From NCBI GenBank assembly GCA_020091685.1, contig CM034608.1:10168522-10232521 (forward strand): a DNA stretch of 64,000 nucleotides, in the 5' to 3' direction. Below, one piece after another: positions 40,250 through 52,245 of this stretch (position 1 is its first letter; the number at the start of each line of letters is the position of its first letter). A program made the translations under genes and the position numbers. The notes below the pieces were generated by a model. It had not been told where the DNA came from, did not search any database, and saw only the letters and a program-made list of their open reading frames with translations. The DNA comes from Lutjanus erythropterus. Taxonomy: Eukaryota; Chordata; Actinopteri; Lutjaniformes; Lutjanidae.

Positions 40250-41840
40250 AACATTTTCCTTAAAAGTGAACTTCTTTTAAGGATGCTCCTTAAGTGTGTC
40301 ATGCATTTCGCTCAGTAGTTACCAGTGAATCATGCACCATCTGAGAGGTTTAGTCGGTTTCGAAAAGCAGAAAACTGTTACATTTAAAGATATTGAACTC
40401 CATGTTGCCTCTTACCCTCATAATGACTCACGCAGTAAAAGACTGGTGTGCTCCGAGGGCTGTAAAAGGGCAGTTAGAAGTCTTCTTTGTGCTACAAAAT
40501 TGATGTTTTAGTACTGTTCATTCTTAATGAATTTGAAAAAGGAAACTGAAAATTATTCGCAACAAGCGTCTCCCATGTTTTGTGACTATTGCAGAGCTGC
40601 CCCAGCCTCTAAAGTGCTATATTACTCTGTTTTATATTACTGTGAATCTAATATTTTTGAGTTTTGGGCTGTCTATTGGGAAAAAAATCTGATTAATCAA
40701 TAGCTGCAAGCCTAATTGCACTCGATTTTTACATTTTCCGTGTCTCAACTGTTCTTCCTCAACCTGTCTCCCCTTCATCTAATGTGTAAAATGGATTCAG
40801 CAGGTGAAACCATCGGGAGACTCCGAGCCTTTTTCATCTGAAATGTGTCTGATATTTCATTCATTCATCTTATCTGATATGCAGCCTTTGAGATATGATC
40901 CCCACTGCTATTTTGCCACTGATTATAACCATTAACAAGCAGTCTGTCTGTGAATGAATGGGGTCACTACCCCCGGCATTAAAACATTCATCAGGGAATG
41001 TGATTTACTGGGTGCTCTCACCAAGTGGGAGGATATGCTCTTTGTAATGCGGACATTTTAAAATGGGACGCATTCCAAAGTGCATCACAATCAATGCAAA
41101 TAGAAATTTTTAATCACCCCCATCAGCCAGTCTCCTTCAGCTCTATTCTGATGTACTGGATTGTTCATTTCTGCAGCTAATGCATGTCCGACTTGACAAT
41201 GCAGCCTCTGCACTGTGACATAATCGAGCCCTTACACATCCAAAGAAAGACTCCAACCTTGTGCTATATTCAGAACACTAAAATATCTATGCGCTTGACC
41301 TGCGATAATTGAAATTCTGCATATATTTTCTAAAGAGATCAACTGCCCACAAATGAAACAGTTAAGCAGATTTTTTTTTTTTCCTGCACTCTTTTTAATC
41401 AAGGCAGGTGGGGTTTTTTCTTCTTCTTCTTTCTTCTATTGTCTGCTAATAAGGGGCCAGTGCAGGGCAGTAATCAACATCAGGCTAACCAGATTCTGGT
41501 TAACAAATTGATGTTTTGGACCTATGACCGCCATAGCTGATGATGTTAGAATAATCTGCATGGTGCACATGGGTGCTCAGGTAAGATTAAAGTGGTGGGT
41601 GTCAATCTGGTTATCCTTTCAACCGTGAATTAAATCACCCGCAAAAGGAATAAAAATACACGCAAAATGAGCAATGCGGGGGACCATGACAAATATAGGA
41701 AAGGTACAAAAACACAGTGGTTCAGCACCCCAGAAACATCAAGCGGTTCTAAGGCAAATTATATAATTGGTACAAGGAATGTACTGCAAAAAAACGTTCC
41801 TTTGCCTAAAATACATCCTTCATTTCCCACCATGCAGACC
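40250..41840. other. Non-coding stretch
   Basis: Nothing recognisable beyond a CTT-rich tract near 41417-41438 and a poly-T run near 41371-41382. Could include conserved non-coding sequence; cannot be judged from one genome. Confidence 0.45.
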
Positions 41841-41849
41841 AAGTAGTTT

Positions 41850-42497
41850 GTTAAAGAACAAATTGGTACAATAGTTACTGTGACAAATCAGAAAATGACC
41901 GTGATCTGTTCTAAGAGTTCAAGGAAACATGTCATGTTGAAATACTGGCATCTCTGAGTCTACAGCCACGATGTCCTCATTTGAAATTTTCATTCCAGGC
42001 CAGACATTTTAGATTGCCTGTGTTAATTAGACTAAATCTTCATGCAGAATAGAAAGTAAGTGTCTGTTTATGAGTCATAGGAAATCATTAATTGTAGATG
42101 GCGTAGATGTTAATAACTGATAAATTGATTAAAATGTTAATGGAGTCTGGCAGGCACTGAGACATGCAGTCACTGAACTCCAGCGTCTGAATTTTCGCAG
42201 CAGTGGTCTTTTGTTTTTCAGGATAATAAACAGCTGATCGGCTTACAGTGCAGGACTTTTTTGTTTGACTTTTTTGTGGCTTGTTATTGTCAGTTTATGA
42301 TGCTGTGTGTGTCCTGTGCTCCTGCGGTGGTCTTGCAGCCTGCCTGAGCTTCCTCGAGTCTGGGGAGGAGGGATTGGAGGGAAACAACTCACTTCATCCA
42401 TAGATCGTATATTAAATTGGATTTGAATCTATTTAATATACATTCTATAGCTCCAAGTCATTTTTATGTGCAGTTAATGCATATTGCTCCTTTAAGT
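41850..42497 (+). mobile_element. MITE-like element, copy 1 (other copies at 51125-52245)
   Basis: Starts 'gttaaagaacaaattggtac...agttactgtgacaaatcag' and ends 'tgctcctttaag'. Internal blocks 'gtgtctgtttatgagtc', 'aaatcattaat', 'gttaatggagtctgg', 'cagtcactgaactcca', 'taaacagctgatc' and 'ctggggagga' match 51780-52245 in the same orientation and 51125-51674 in reverse. Confidence 0.6.
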
Positions 42498-42599
42498 TTG
42501 CTATTTTATTTTACAAAACGCAAATGTTACTTTTTGTTAGTCTTATTATTTGTTTAGAAGATGGTGGTTTATGTTGATAATCTTTTCTGGTTCCTTGTA

Positions 42600-43360
42600 A
42601 TATGTTGCGTGCGATCCACAGAAATGATCTCTGATTGGGGTCCCAACCCCCAAGTTGAGTACCACTGCTTTTTTGCACAGGGTCCAAAGCTGTATAAAGT
42701 CTTTTGTGGCTTAAGAAGGAGCTGCACAATAAATTGACGAGATGATGTCTTGAGTCAAAGTCGATTGGGGCTGAAGAGTTTGAAATTTAAAAAAAATCAT
42801 TTGGGTGTGGAGTGAGAATGAGGTGAGCTTACCAGATTTAGTTCTCTATCTCGCTCTTCATCTCTCTTTGAGACTCGCAGCGCAAGGTTACATAAGCCTA
42901 CTAGCGCTGCTAACATAACAAATTCAGGATCTCTGACCAGACTGTTGAGGGTTGAGATGCATTGTGGGTACTGCCGATGCCAGATTTTGACAAGGGAGAA
43001 AGTAGTAAAAAAGATATCTCTGATTTGGCTTCACTGACTTTGATCCTTTTTTCAAAATCGCCCAACTTCAACCTGGGGCTGTAAAGGTTCTGGGTACCTG
43101 GGCAGATTTCCTTTTTGCCTGGTTGGTAAATACAACCTGAGGTAGATAGTTATCTGTTAATATGGCGAGTATTTGAGTCCTTGTCCCTTATATTGAATGT
43201 TTTTAAGGGGCTGACCTTGCTGAGAGCTGCTCCTGGCTCCTTTCCTGCTGCTTGCAAAAATATTTTGTTACTTTAGTCTCCACCATCTAGTGAACCCCAA
43301 AAATTAGCTTGTGACCCTCTTGGGGGTCACAACCTCCAGGTTGAGAACCACTGCAATACC
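42600..43360. repeat. Region with two direct hAT-like end sequences
   Basis: 'ggggtcccaacccccaagtt' followed by 'gagtaccactg' (42639-42669) and 'gggggtcacaacctccaggt' followed by 'tgagaaccactg' (43322-43353) are direct copies of a sequence whose reverse complement begins CAGTGGTTCTCAAC, a typical hAT-type terminus. They flank the 42831-43167 repeat. Complete elements with target duplications could not be delimited. Confidence 0.4.
42831..43167. repeat. Dispersed repeat pair, copy 2 (partner at 39990-40249)
   Basis: Same block order as the copy at 39990-40249, in direct orientation about 2.9 kb downstream; shares 'tgggcagatttcctttttgcctgg' almost exactly. Confidence 0.6.
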
Positions 43361-43369
43361 GCATACTCG

Positions 43370-44549
43370 TTGGGGACTGAGGACCTTGCTCTGTGTCTCA
43401 GGCTTGTTTTTGGAGGGACATTTTACACTGTTGCCTGAATTTATCAAGGCAGCTGCAAAGGAAGGTGTACAGAAAGCGCAGCGAAAAGCAATGGAAAATC
43501 ACAAGTTGGGCCAAATGATAGGAGTAGACAAAAGGAGAGAAGAGAGAGAAATGGGTAGGTGTACCTGGAGTGATGCAGGATTCGAGGACAAAAAGAAATT
43601 GATAGTTGGGAGGGAGAGCGCGCACACAGCCACTCTCTCAGCTCTCTCTGACCTGAGAGGCACAGCCTATTTGATTTAGTGCCAATCAGAGTTTTTAATG
43701 TCTGTGCAGCGCATCATAATTTATTAGGATTATCATAAACTTGTGCTGCGAGAAGGAGCAGGGGTACTTGTGCCTCCCTCTCAGAATGAATTACTCGCTG
43801 CAAGCTGGAGTGTCAATCAGGCCAGAAATGGCGACACCAGCTTTTTTCCCCACTTTGTTTTTTCCTCCAACCTTTTCCACGCGGCCCCATCAAAGCCAGG
43901 ACCCACAATAAATATTCATCCCATCATATTCCACCCTAGATGGAGGCCAAGGATATGAGGTGAAGGAGAGCTAAAGGCAGGCTTAAATTACATTCTGGAC
44001 TGGAGGGGGGCATCTCTTCCCTCAATAGCAAGGGGAATTATTTGCTTCAAACCAAAAACTATAGAGGCAGTTCCTGCTTTATCCAATACATCTCTAAAAA
44101 TATATTTAATAAAAATTAACATATAATTCACATATACACACAGATGAAATACTTGTATTAGCCTCCAGGAGTATGTTTTATGTTCTTTAATGGCTTTCTG
44201 TGAGGTGAAAACATCAGATTTTCACACAGAGAAAGTAAAAATGTACATTGTCCTATAGTTCAGGTATAAAATCCCAGGACACCACAGAGTATCTCTCCCC
44301 AGCTGTCCGGCATTACCTGCACTGCATGCTCTGCATTCCCGCGTGAACCAAGGGTTTATTTCAACCAAACCAGAGCTGGTGTTTGTCAGAAGAGAGGGAA
44401 GATGAACCAAGACATTTTTGGCGAATTTCATTTAGTTTTCTGTTGAGTTTGAATGAAGCTGACGATTATGATGTTGAAATTACAGTTTCCCAAAAGGGAG
44501 CCTGGTTAGTTTGGTGACAGCAATAAAACAGCTGTGCTACTCTTTAAAA
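43370..44549. other. Non-coding stretch
   Basis: The overlapping frames 43311-43679 (plus, 122 codons) and 43398-43625 (minus) have no domains. No exon recognised. Confidence 0.45.
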
Positions 44550-44640
44550 AAGGTCTCTCTCTGTAGCGATCCTTTTCATAATGCTGTCAGACACTTAGAA
44601 ATAACAATCTGAGCCCGTCGGTGACAAAAACAATCACAAG
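44550..44640. repeat. Dispersed repeat (partner at 24480-24700)
   Basis: 'cataatgctgtcagacactt' plus 'agaaataacaatctgagccc' matches 24502-24545. Confidence 0.45.
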
Positions 44641-45259
44641 CAAACGAGCAAGCATCGCCTGCCCTGTGCACGCCGCTGTGTGCCCTCGTGAAGTGGCTGA
44701 CTGCAGGTCACCTGCTCTCCATTTCCATCACTCTTCTCCGCTCCCACCACAGTTAGTTTTTGGTTTGTGATGATTTAGTGACTTGGTTTGCAATGTTTGC
44801 AGCCTGCCATGTAGTCATGAGGATATTTTTTTGTGTGTCAGCTAATATAAAAATATATTTGATTCCCCTTAGATATAATTCCTTACTGAAATGTTCTCTC
44901 TGTGCATTTTTGTAAGCTCCTATCTGTTTCATTCTGTTGTTGTTATGCACACTGACTGACAAAGACAAAAAAAACAACCGCTTGACTGGAAGAATCTCAG
45001 CTGGCTGAGGGGTCTTTAAATGATGATTCAAATCCTCGACCTTCAGGGGGCGGCCCTAGTACACACTCACTTTAGAAATTCAAATTCTTAAAGAGCAGAG
45101 CAATTTAGGATAGCAATTTATGTTCTTTGTGGACAATGACTGCAGCCTCATTTTATTTGTATCTTCTAATGTCCACCATTCCATGAGCAGACTTGCTGTT
45201 AATACAATTAATAGTTAATCAACTATCATTTTTACAAATTTACCCCTCTGCCCTTCTTT

Positions 45260-45740
45260 ATTATTATTTATTCATGTATTTATTGGTTTATTTAACAAGG
45301 ACAATGCACATTAATAAACATTACTGTAAATGCACCAAAGTTAGCCAAGAGGCTGCTTTTCATCAGTAGTCCCTGGACAGGAAGTCACCCTTAAAAACAG
45401 AACATAAGATTAAAATTACAAAGTTAATTATAACTTATCATATATATTTATGCAGAACCATAAGTAAAAGAGGAGAGAATATTCATGTTAATAGAAACAC
45501 GATTCAGAACATCCTTATACTTTATACCACATTGTCAAGTAGTATATAAAACATGCAACACAGAGGCTCATAACACAACATGTGCAAAGTAAGTAAATGA
45601 GGGATATTAATATTAATAGAAACATGGACTGCAAACAAATTTATGCTGCATTGTTTGACACTAGAACATGCAAAACAGAAGCATAGACATAAAAGCATGC
45701 ACAGCATATAAAATACATAAATCAGTCTGACAGCAAACAA
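45260..45740. repeat. Dispersed repeat with an internal tandem duplication
   Basis: 'ggacaatgcacattaataaa' (from 45299) begins a sequence I recall as a common fish repeat. Within it, 'aatagaaacacgattcagaa...catgcaacacagaggctcat' (45489-45572) and 'aatagaaacatggactgcaa...catgcaaaacagaagcatag' (45616-45690) are two diverged tandem units about 127 bp apart. Confidence 0.45.
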
Positions 45741-45805
45741 CAATAATTAATGATTTTAATTTTATTTATCATAAAATGTTTGGGGAGGAGTGCATTATTG
45801 TGCAC

Positions 45806-46013
45806 AAAAATCACAAAAATCTCAAAAGCATTCTTTTACAGCAATTAAAATCCCTTTATTGTCATGGGATGGTCATATGAGACCTTAAACCAAATGAACT
45901 CCAAAGTTTAGCTCTTTTTAACTTTTTGAAAAGGTTTAACATGACCATGCCATGACAATAAAGGCAATTAAATTGTTTTACAAGAGAATGCCTTAGAGCT
46001 TTTGGTGATTTTT
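45806..46013. mobile_element. Foldback MITE with about 70-bp arms
   Basis: The left arm (45806-45876, 'aaaaatcacaaaa...gcattctttta...cctttattgtcatgg...atggtcat') is the reverse complement, at roughly 80 % identity, of the right arm (45941-46013, 'atgaccat...ccatgacaataaagg...tacaagagaatgc...ttttggtgattttt'). The loop is about 65 bp. Non-coding. Confidence 0.75.
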
Positions 46014-46019
46014 ATTAAT

Positions 46020-47130
46020 TTTGTATGGTTTTCTGACTGACACCATCCCTGATTGCCCCATCCCCTGCAATTTGAACACTGACTGAAGGGTCCACTTGTC
46101 TCTTTTGTTGTTTTTCTTGAGAGCGAAATGAAGACACTGACGTCTCATCATCTGCTAAGCCTTTTCATTCCATTTTGATCACACAGAAGAAGGAAAAGAG
46201 CCATTGAAAGCATTGTCTCGAACGTGGTGGTGCAGCTTTATCTGTCCAGGACTAAGAACCCTCTTCACCTACTTTAGCCTGCCTCCGTCATGATGGACTG
46301 GTGTTGAATTAATTTACTCCACAACAAATGGGTGAGTGGGAAGAGAAACAAAGGCAGTGGTGTAATTTGAGAAGGCTGTGTATCGACCTCTAGCTTCATC
46401 CCTTTGCGTCAAGATGTGAAATAAATACAAAATAATAACTCATTTGGAGTTCATGCATGTGCGCTGCAAAGACCTCAAAGACGGTTTTGCCTGTAATTGA
46501 CTCCTAGTAAGATTTCTTATCTTTTAAAAAGTGCAAAAAACACAAGCAAATTCTGCACAGTGCACAGTTTGTAGCGTTGTGAGCACTGTATTACAAAGTA
46601 AAGGCCATGCCTCTCAACAAGAGAATATTTCTCATTATTGCAAATTTAAGCATCATTAACCAAATGTGTCTCGCAGTAAATTTCATGCACACAGGCAAAC
46701 ACAATCTATTCATGCAAGGTTGCGTCGCTCCTTTTTTTTGATGTTTACTGTAATTGACTGAATTTACAGCGTAGCCTTAAACCCTACGGTGGCCTGCATC
46801 GACAGTGCGAACACGCATTCCAGTGAATGAATGGGAAATGTGCGGAACAATGGATGGGCTGGCTTTTGGGAGTTTGTTTGGGGCCTGTACTGGCATGAAG
46901 CTCAGTGGGAGTATGAGAGGCAGGCAGACTGGAAGCCTAATTAATCCAGCCTTCCTTAATTAGTCTCTCTCCCGTCCATGACGCACTCGCCAATCTTCTG
47001 ATGCTCCCTTCCCTTCCTCTGCCTCTCCCGTTTTCCTCATATGCTCACTCTCCTTCCCCTCCATCTATATTTCTCTGTCTCTTACACCCCCCCTTTCTGT
47101 CCTGCTCTGTCTGCTTTGCCATCTTTCCAG
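46020..47130. other. Non-coding stretch
   Basis: No gene or delimited repeat recognised. A CT-rich tract precedes the GC-rich patch at 47140 (about 46970-47110). Confidence 0.45.
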
Positions 47131-47139
47131 GCTTGACCG

Positions 47140-47570
47140 AATGGTGACAATATGTTCCGAGGTGATAAACAAGCACACGCTGCTGCAGAGGGCAGCTTAG
47201 GCAAAGCTACGATCGTCTGTGCTGTTGCCTGCGTTGCCACTAGAGGACCAGACAAAGGCCCAGCTGTAGGCGGCAGAGATTGCCTGCACCACATTGTCTT
47301 TGGAGATATACGGTGTGTCTCACAATGCAGGTGGTCACGGTGCGGCTGGATGGCACCGTGCCCCGAGTGCTGCACCTCCTGCGTGCGGATCACGGCAGTA
47401 ATCTGCAAACACTGGCATAGCAAAATGCTGGCCGCATCCCTCCAGCGTGGTGGGACAACAGGCCATGGCAGCAGCTGTAACCGGGGCCAAGGCTGCTATG
47501 CTCAAAGATGCAGACTTTAATGACGCTGCGCAATGCCGAGGCCCAGCCCACTCACTCTGTGCCTAGAATA
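47140..47570. other. GC/CpG-rich patch with open frames on both strands
   Basis: Stands out against AT-rich flanks. A 122-codon frame runs 47152-47520 (+) and a 113-codon frame 47082-47423 (-). Neither shows a domain I recognise. Frames may be open because the patch is GC-rich. It could be a conserved regulatory element, a non-coding RNA exon or an old gene fragment. Confidence 0.35.
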
Positions 47571-47769
47571 ATGAGGCAGTTATTCCACCAGTGGCCATGA
47601 CCATTCAAAATGACTGCACTGTGAATACTGATCAAGACTAACTGTTGACATTCTCATGCACCATGCTGGCTTTATAATGAGCTGTATGATTAACTCATCA
47701 GGGTTTGCTTGTCTTTCTTGCGGGAAAGGTAATATACTCCACTTCAAACGTAGAGTGGTACTGTAGTTT

Positions 47770-48175
47770 TAGAGACAGTTCAGCCCAAATTCAAAAACAC
47801 ATATTTTCCCTCTAGTCTGCGGTGGTATTTATGCTGTTTGCGAGCAGCTTCACTTAGGAACTACTTTATTTAAAGCATAGAAAAAAGTAGTTCCTACACT
47901 GCTCACAACAAGGTCTGTGGATTATCTTGAGTAATCGGGTCATGTTTTCTGGAAAGAGACACTGCTGAGTTTCTCAAATGCATCCTTTTGGCACTTTGAG
48001 CACCACAAGCCGAGTGACATTTAGTTCCATTACATCTGAGAGAAAGCAGACATCTCTATGGCCCGTGTCTCCAAAACTTGGCAACTCGCACCAAAACAAA
48101 TTACAGAGATAAATAGCACTACAGGCCAGGGGGGAAAAAATGTGGCTTTGATTTTGGGGTGAACTGTCCCTTTAA
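47770..48175. mobile_element. Inverted-repeat element, full copy (partner at 1-866)
   Basis: The left 'agagacagttcagcccaaat' (47771-47790) is inverted relative to the right 'ttttggggtgaactgtccct' (48152-48171). 'gataaatagcactacagg' (48109-48126) and 'aggaactactttatt' (47858-47872) recur in the window's first kilobase. About 405 bp, non-coding, probable non-autonomous DNA transposon. Confidence 0.6.
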
Positions 48176-48469
48176 GCAGAATTAAACCACTTATTATTTT
48201 GTAGTGGTTATTTTAGGTTCCCACATTCTTAAAGCTGCATGTTTTTATATTCCCATCGGATCAAATGAAATTATAGAGGAATACCACCAATTCCACAGCT
48301 CCATTGAGTTTTTTTAGACAGTTTTAATGAAAAGTTAGGGTTTCACAGCACATTTATTGTTTTTGTTCAGTGTAAGTGCTCTCATTAACACTGTTTCAGG
48401 CAAACAATTCCTGATAAAGCCACAGTACACTACCTTCTTTGAATAAAATAGAAGCTATAACAACTAACT

Positions 48470-49082
48470 GGTGAAGAGAGTAGATCATGTTGCTTGAAAA
48501 TAGTCAATTATTTTTCTCACCAGCTGACAAAGACCAAACCAGCTGTAAATGGAGAGTAAATATATTTATCTTACATTCATTGAGTGGCTAGAAACACTCC
48601 AAATACCCAATCATGTCGCTCCATTTCTGCTGGCTGTGTAGGATAAACAAAGCTAAGCAAATGTTTGCCAGCATGACAGCCATAACAAATTTATGAGGTG
48701 ATATTATGTTAAAAAAAATGACCAAAGATCTGGTTAGAGGTGGATATTTTTAGTTTTGACGGCACCAGGCTACCTGTTTCCTCGTGATCCCAGTCTTTAT
48801 GCTAAGCTAAGCTAACTGGCTGCAACTAAAGATTTACAGTGCAGGCATGATTAGTATCAAACTTCTCATCTAACTCTGAGCAAGAAAGTGATGTTGATGA
48901 TGATGATAAAGATTATGGTGATGATACTTTATTGTCAAAACAAGCGTGGAATTTTTCTTGCCGTTCCATTTGCAACATCACAGAAAAGACAAATATTGTG
49001 ACAAGAAACAAAAATATATACATTTAAAATAACAGTGAAACCACAGTGAATGAGTTTACCTCACAAAATGTCAAACTGTTCC
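48470..49082. repeat. Dispersed repeat with internal GATGAT tract
   Basis: 'accaggctacctgtttcctc', 'cagtctttatgctaagctaa' followed by 'gctaactggctgc', and the right end 'caaaatgtcaaactgttcctttaa' match a fish repeat I recall. Interrupted by (GAT)n-rich sequence near 48890-48925 and by 'actttattgtcaaaacaag' sequence near 48927. Left limit uncertain. Confidence 0.45.
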
Positions 49083-49384
49083 TTTAAAGCTGCAACAGGC
49101 AATATTAATTCACTTTAATTTGAGTTAAATAACAAATTTTGAACATTGTATGTCACTAATCTGGGTTAGCAGGCAAGTAACCAGCCAATCATAGTGACTC
49201 TGTACAGACAAGGGTCGTCTGGGTTCTGCATGTCTTGGCATCTTTCTTATGCATGAGTCAGACATAACTAGCTGAGTAGAAAACATGTCAGCTTGCAAGT
49301 TTGACAGGATTGACGTTTTGCTTCAAGCCCAGTTTGCATGTTTGGAGGGAAAGCAGAGAGGAAATTGTATCCTGCAGCTTTAAA
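49083..49384. mobile_element. MITE with 12-bp perfect inverted termini
   Basis: TTTAAAGCTGCA (49083-49094) and TGCAGCTTTAAA (49373-49384) are exact inverted copies around about 300 bp of non-coding sequence. The termini resemble a fish element I recall. Abuts the previous repeat. Confidence 0.6.
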
Positions 49385-50739
49385 CAATTCTGAGGTACAT
49401 TTTAACAGCATTAGCACACAGCCACTGCCTCGACACTCATCTTGCTAACATTTTTGCATCTCAATTATGTTTGTAAAGAGAACATCATTAGACTTGTCAT
49501 TAAAAACACAAGCTGTATTACCAAGTAATCTAATCCTAAAGACAGCAAATTAGGAAAAGTAAATGGAGTTAATGTTTGATGGGATTTAAGAGTTAGCTCC
49601 TACTCCACTGTCACTTCATCAGGTATCTGATGGAAAATATGATAGAATAGAAGGTGATAATTACCTGCAACAGATCTGCCATACTGCCAGTGGACCATAA
49701 TTTGATAAATATCTTTAGGGATAATTTTTCATCTTTTTCCTTTTTTTTTGCCTGTAAAGATGGGGCTATTTGTGTATCAAGGTCATCTTGTATCCCTGCT
49801 GCATTTCCACAGAGCAGTTGCCAGTTTTTTTTTTTTTCTTTCTCTATCTCTTTCTCTTTCATCGTCACCCTCTAAATATATCTATATATCTTTTTTTCCT
49901 CTAACTTCTGACCTCTTATTTCCATGGGGGTAGGACACGGTCTGAAATAGAGACCAGAGGAGGGTCGAGGTGAAGTTGTCTTTTACACTCCAGAAGCTAA
50001 AAAATCCCTTTCCCCTCCCAGCTCTCTCTGTAATAATGCTTGAAATGTCAAACCCAAGTCATGATTGCTTTCACCATATTAGATGAGGCTTTGGTGGCAT
50101 TTCGCAGAGAACTTGGTTTCAGATGAGATAAAAATCCGTCCGATTATTTCAGGTGGCATTTCTTTAGGTTTCAGGTGGAAACTTAAAGGTTTTACGAGAT
50201 TGAGACATGAACATTTTCAGCGGCTTGTTGTAAGTTAGAGCATATCATGCAGCTCAGCTCCAGGATAGAGTGATTCTTCTGAAGAAAGAACACGACCAGA
50301 GCTGTTAGCCTCTTCTGTTCTTCTCTGTAGCAGCTTGGCGAGTTTCTCTCTAACTCCTTATACCCCTGCCTGTAATCCCAGGTTACTCCAAGGTTGTGTG
50401 GGTCTGAGATCTAGGAGCTTTCAAGGTTCTGCTCTCTAACTGGTGTATGTAGTGACTCACCACTACACTGCAGTCTGCAGACTTAACCATCACAGTCCCT
50501 GAGCAGCGAGCGTAAATCTGTTTAGTCTGCTCCAGTTTAATGTTTCTTTCTCCCACATTTCTCGTTTCTTTGACGAGCCATGATTCAACAGCTTTACATC
50601 TCCTCTTTGAGAATATCAGAATACTTTTTGGTGCAATTTTTTTTTTTTTTTTTTTGGCCTGTTCAGGGTGGCCCATTTCTTCTGTGTGGGTTTTTGGTTC
50701 TCTTTGTGCCTTTTATTTCTATAGCTCTCCTTCTCTCTT
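49385..50739. other. Non-coding stretch
   Basis: Poly-T tracts at 49826-49838 and 50638-50655. ORFs such as 49611-49868 (minus), 50383-50676 (minus) and 50540-50797 (plus) contain homopolymer-encoded runs and look spurious. Confidence 0.45.
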
Positions 50740-50758
50740 TCCCAGGGCCTCCTCGGCA

Positions 50759-51004
50759 TCATTTGCATGGCCTACTTTCTGTATGGGGTTTGGTTAATAC
50801 CCACAAGTAGACACTTGAGCAGTAAACACTTCCCTCGCCGTGACTACCAGTGGGCTTTCCTGAATGAACTGATCCACTTACGGTTTGATCTCTATAATGC
50901 CTGTTATACCATTCAGGACCATACTTCCTTTTCAGGATCTCGACCAAGCAATCACCCACCTCTGCGGGGTCAAATGATTTCACTACTTTTGAAAAGAGAA
51001 ACAC
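50759..51004 (-). other. Protein-like minus-strand open frame, unidentified
   Basis: The minus strand reads without stops for about 80 codons, including 'KSFDPAEVGDCLVEILKRKY' followed by 'GPEWYNRHYRDQ', a composition more protein-like than the neighbouring frames. I do not recognise the family. It has no convincing ATG (the frame begins at GTG) and no clear flanking splice sites. It could be a fragment of a transposon-encoded protein or gene. The opposite strand is also open over 50767-51048 and is preceded by a CT-rich tract ending CAG (about 50744). Confidence 0.3.
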
Positions 51005-51124
51005 TTAATACAATAATTAAATCATCTCCTCTCAGCTATAATATATAATCTGTACTATGTAATTACCACACTGATACTTCTATATGACTGCTAATGCTAC
51101 TAATTTTAGTGATTTGCTCTTACT

Positions 51125-51674
51125 ACTTAAAGGAGAAATATGTAATGTATTTACTGTAATAAATCAGAAAATGACTATAATTTGCAATATGCAATATGTA
51201 AGCCATAGACATAGCCATTTATGAGCCAGAGACAGTAAATTAAATAGGTTCAAATCCTATTTGATATACATTGAAGGAAGTTCTTTAACCCTTCCCCGCT
51301 CCCCAGACTCCCTAGAGGAAGCTCAGGCAGGCTGCAGGAGTGCTGCAGGAGTACAGGACACACACAACATTATAATTTGACAATAACAAGTGACAACCTG
51401 AGTCCTGTCTGTTAATGCAAAACAAAGCTAGTTATCCTGAAAACAAAGGCCCTTTGCTCTGAAAATACACACTCTGGAGTTCAGTCGCTGCCTGCCAGAC
51501 TCCATTAACGTATTGCTCAGTTTAACCGTTATAAACATCTACTTTTTAAAGTGGGACACCCCGGCTGTAGTGTTGTTGTCAGAAATTTGAGTATTTAAGC
51601 TTAGCACATTTCCTTGCTTTCTGATGACATGTCATGGATTTTACAGTAAATATATTACAGATTTTTCTTTTAAG
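51125..51674 (-). mobile_element. MITE-like element, copy 2, inverted
   Basis: Inverted termini 'acttaaaggagaaatatgta...tttactgtaa' (51125-51158) and 'ttacagtaaatatattacag...tcttttaagc' (51641-51674). Internal blocks are the reverse complement of 41850-42497: 'ccccagactccctagaggaa', 'gctcaggcaggctgcaggag' and 'gccagactccattaac'. About 550 bp, non-coding. Confidence 0.65.
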
Positions 51675-51729
51675 CGAACATTCATCGTTGAAATACTAAC
51701 TGCTCTGACAACATATTCTCCTTTGTTTT

Positions 51730-52245
51730 GTCAGTTTTACATTTATTAGAGTTAAACTTGATGCCGAATGTTTATTGAATGAGTTTGTGTCTGTTTATGA
51801 GTCCTAAGAAATCATTAATAATCTTTTATAAGGAGTAGATGTTTATAACGGTTAAACTGAGCGATATGTTAATGAAGTCTGGTAGGCAGTCACTGAACTC
51901 CAACACCAGAGTGTTTATTTTCGGAATAGTGGGCTTTTGTTGTCAAGATAATAGGCTTAGCTTTAGATTGACAAAGAGCTGACAGTTATGAACAGCTGAT
52001 CAACTTATAGCGTACAACTCATCATTGTCAAAATATAATGTTGCAGTCGTCTTGAGCTCCAACCTGCAGGCAACCTGCGTGAGCTCCGAATCTTGGGGAG
52101 GATGGAGTGGAAGTTAATAGTTTGCTTCAACCATGATTGTATAATACATAAGAATACCTATTTAATATAGCCTACAGTCTATAGCTCAACCTTGCTACTC
52201 GGGTTGCTAACTAATTTTTAACTAATAGAGTGTTTCTCCTTTAAT
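51730..52245 (+). mobile_element. MITE-like element, copy 3, facing copy 2
   Basis: 'gtgtctgtttatgagtc', 'gttaatgaagtctgg', 'gcagtcactgaactccaaca', 'aacagctgatcaac' and 'cttggggaggatgg', ending 'tgtttctcctttaat' (52231-52245). Same family as 41850-42497 and opposite in orientation to the adjacent 51125-51674, together forming an imperfect palindrome. Confidence 0.6.
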
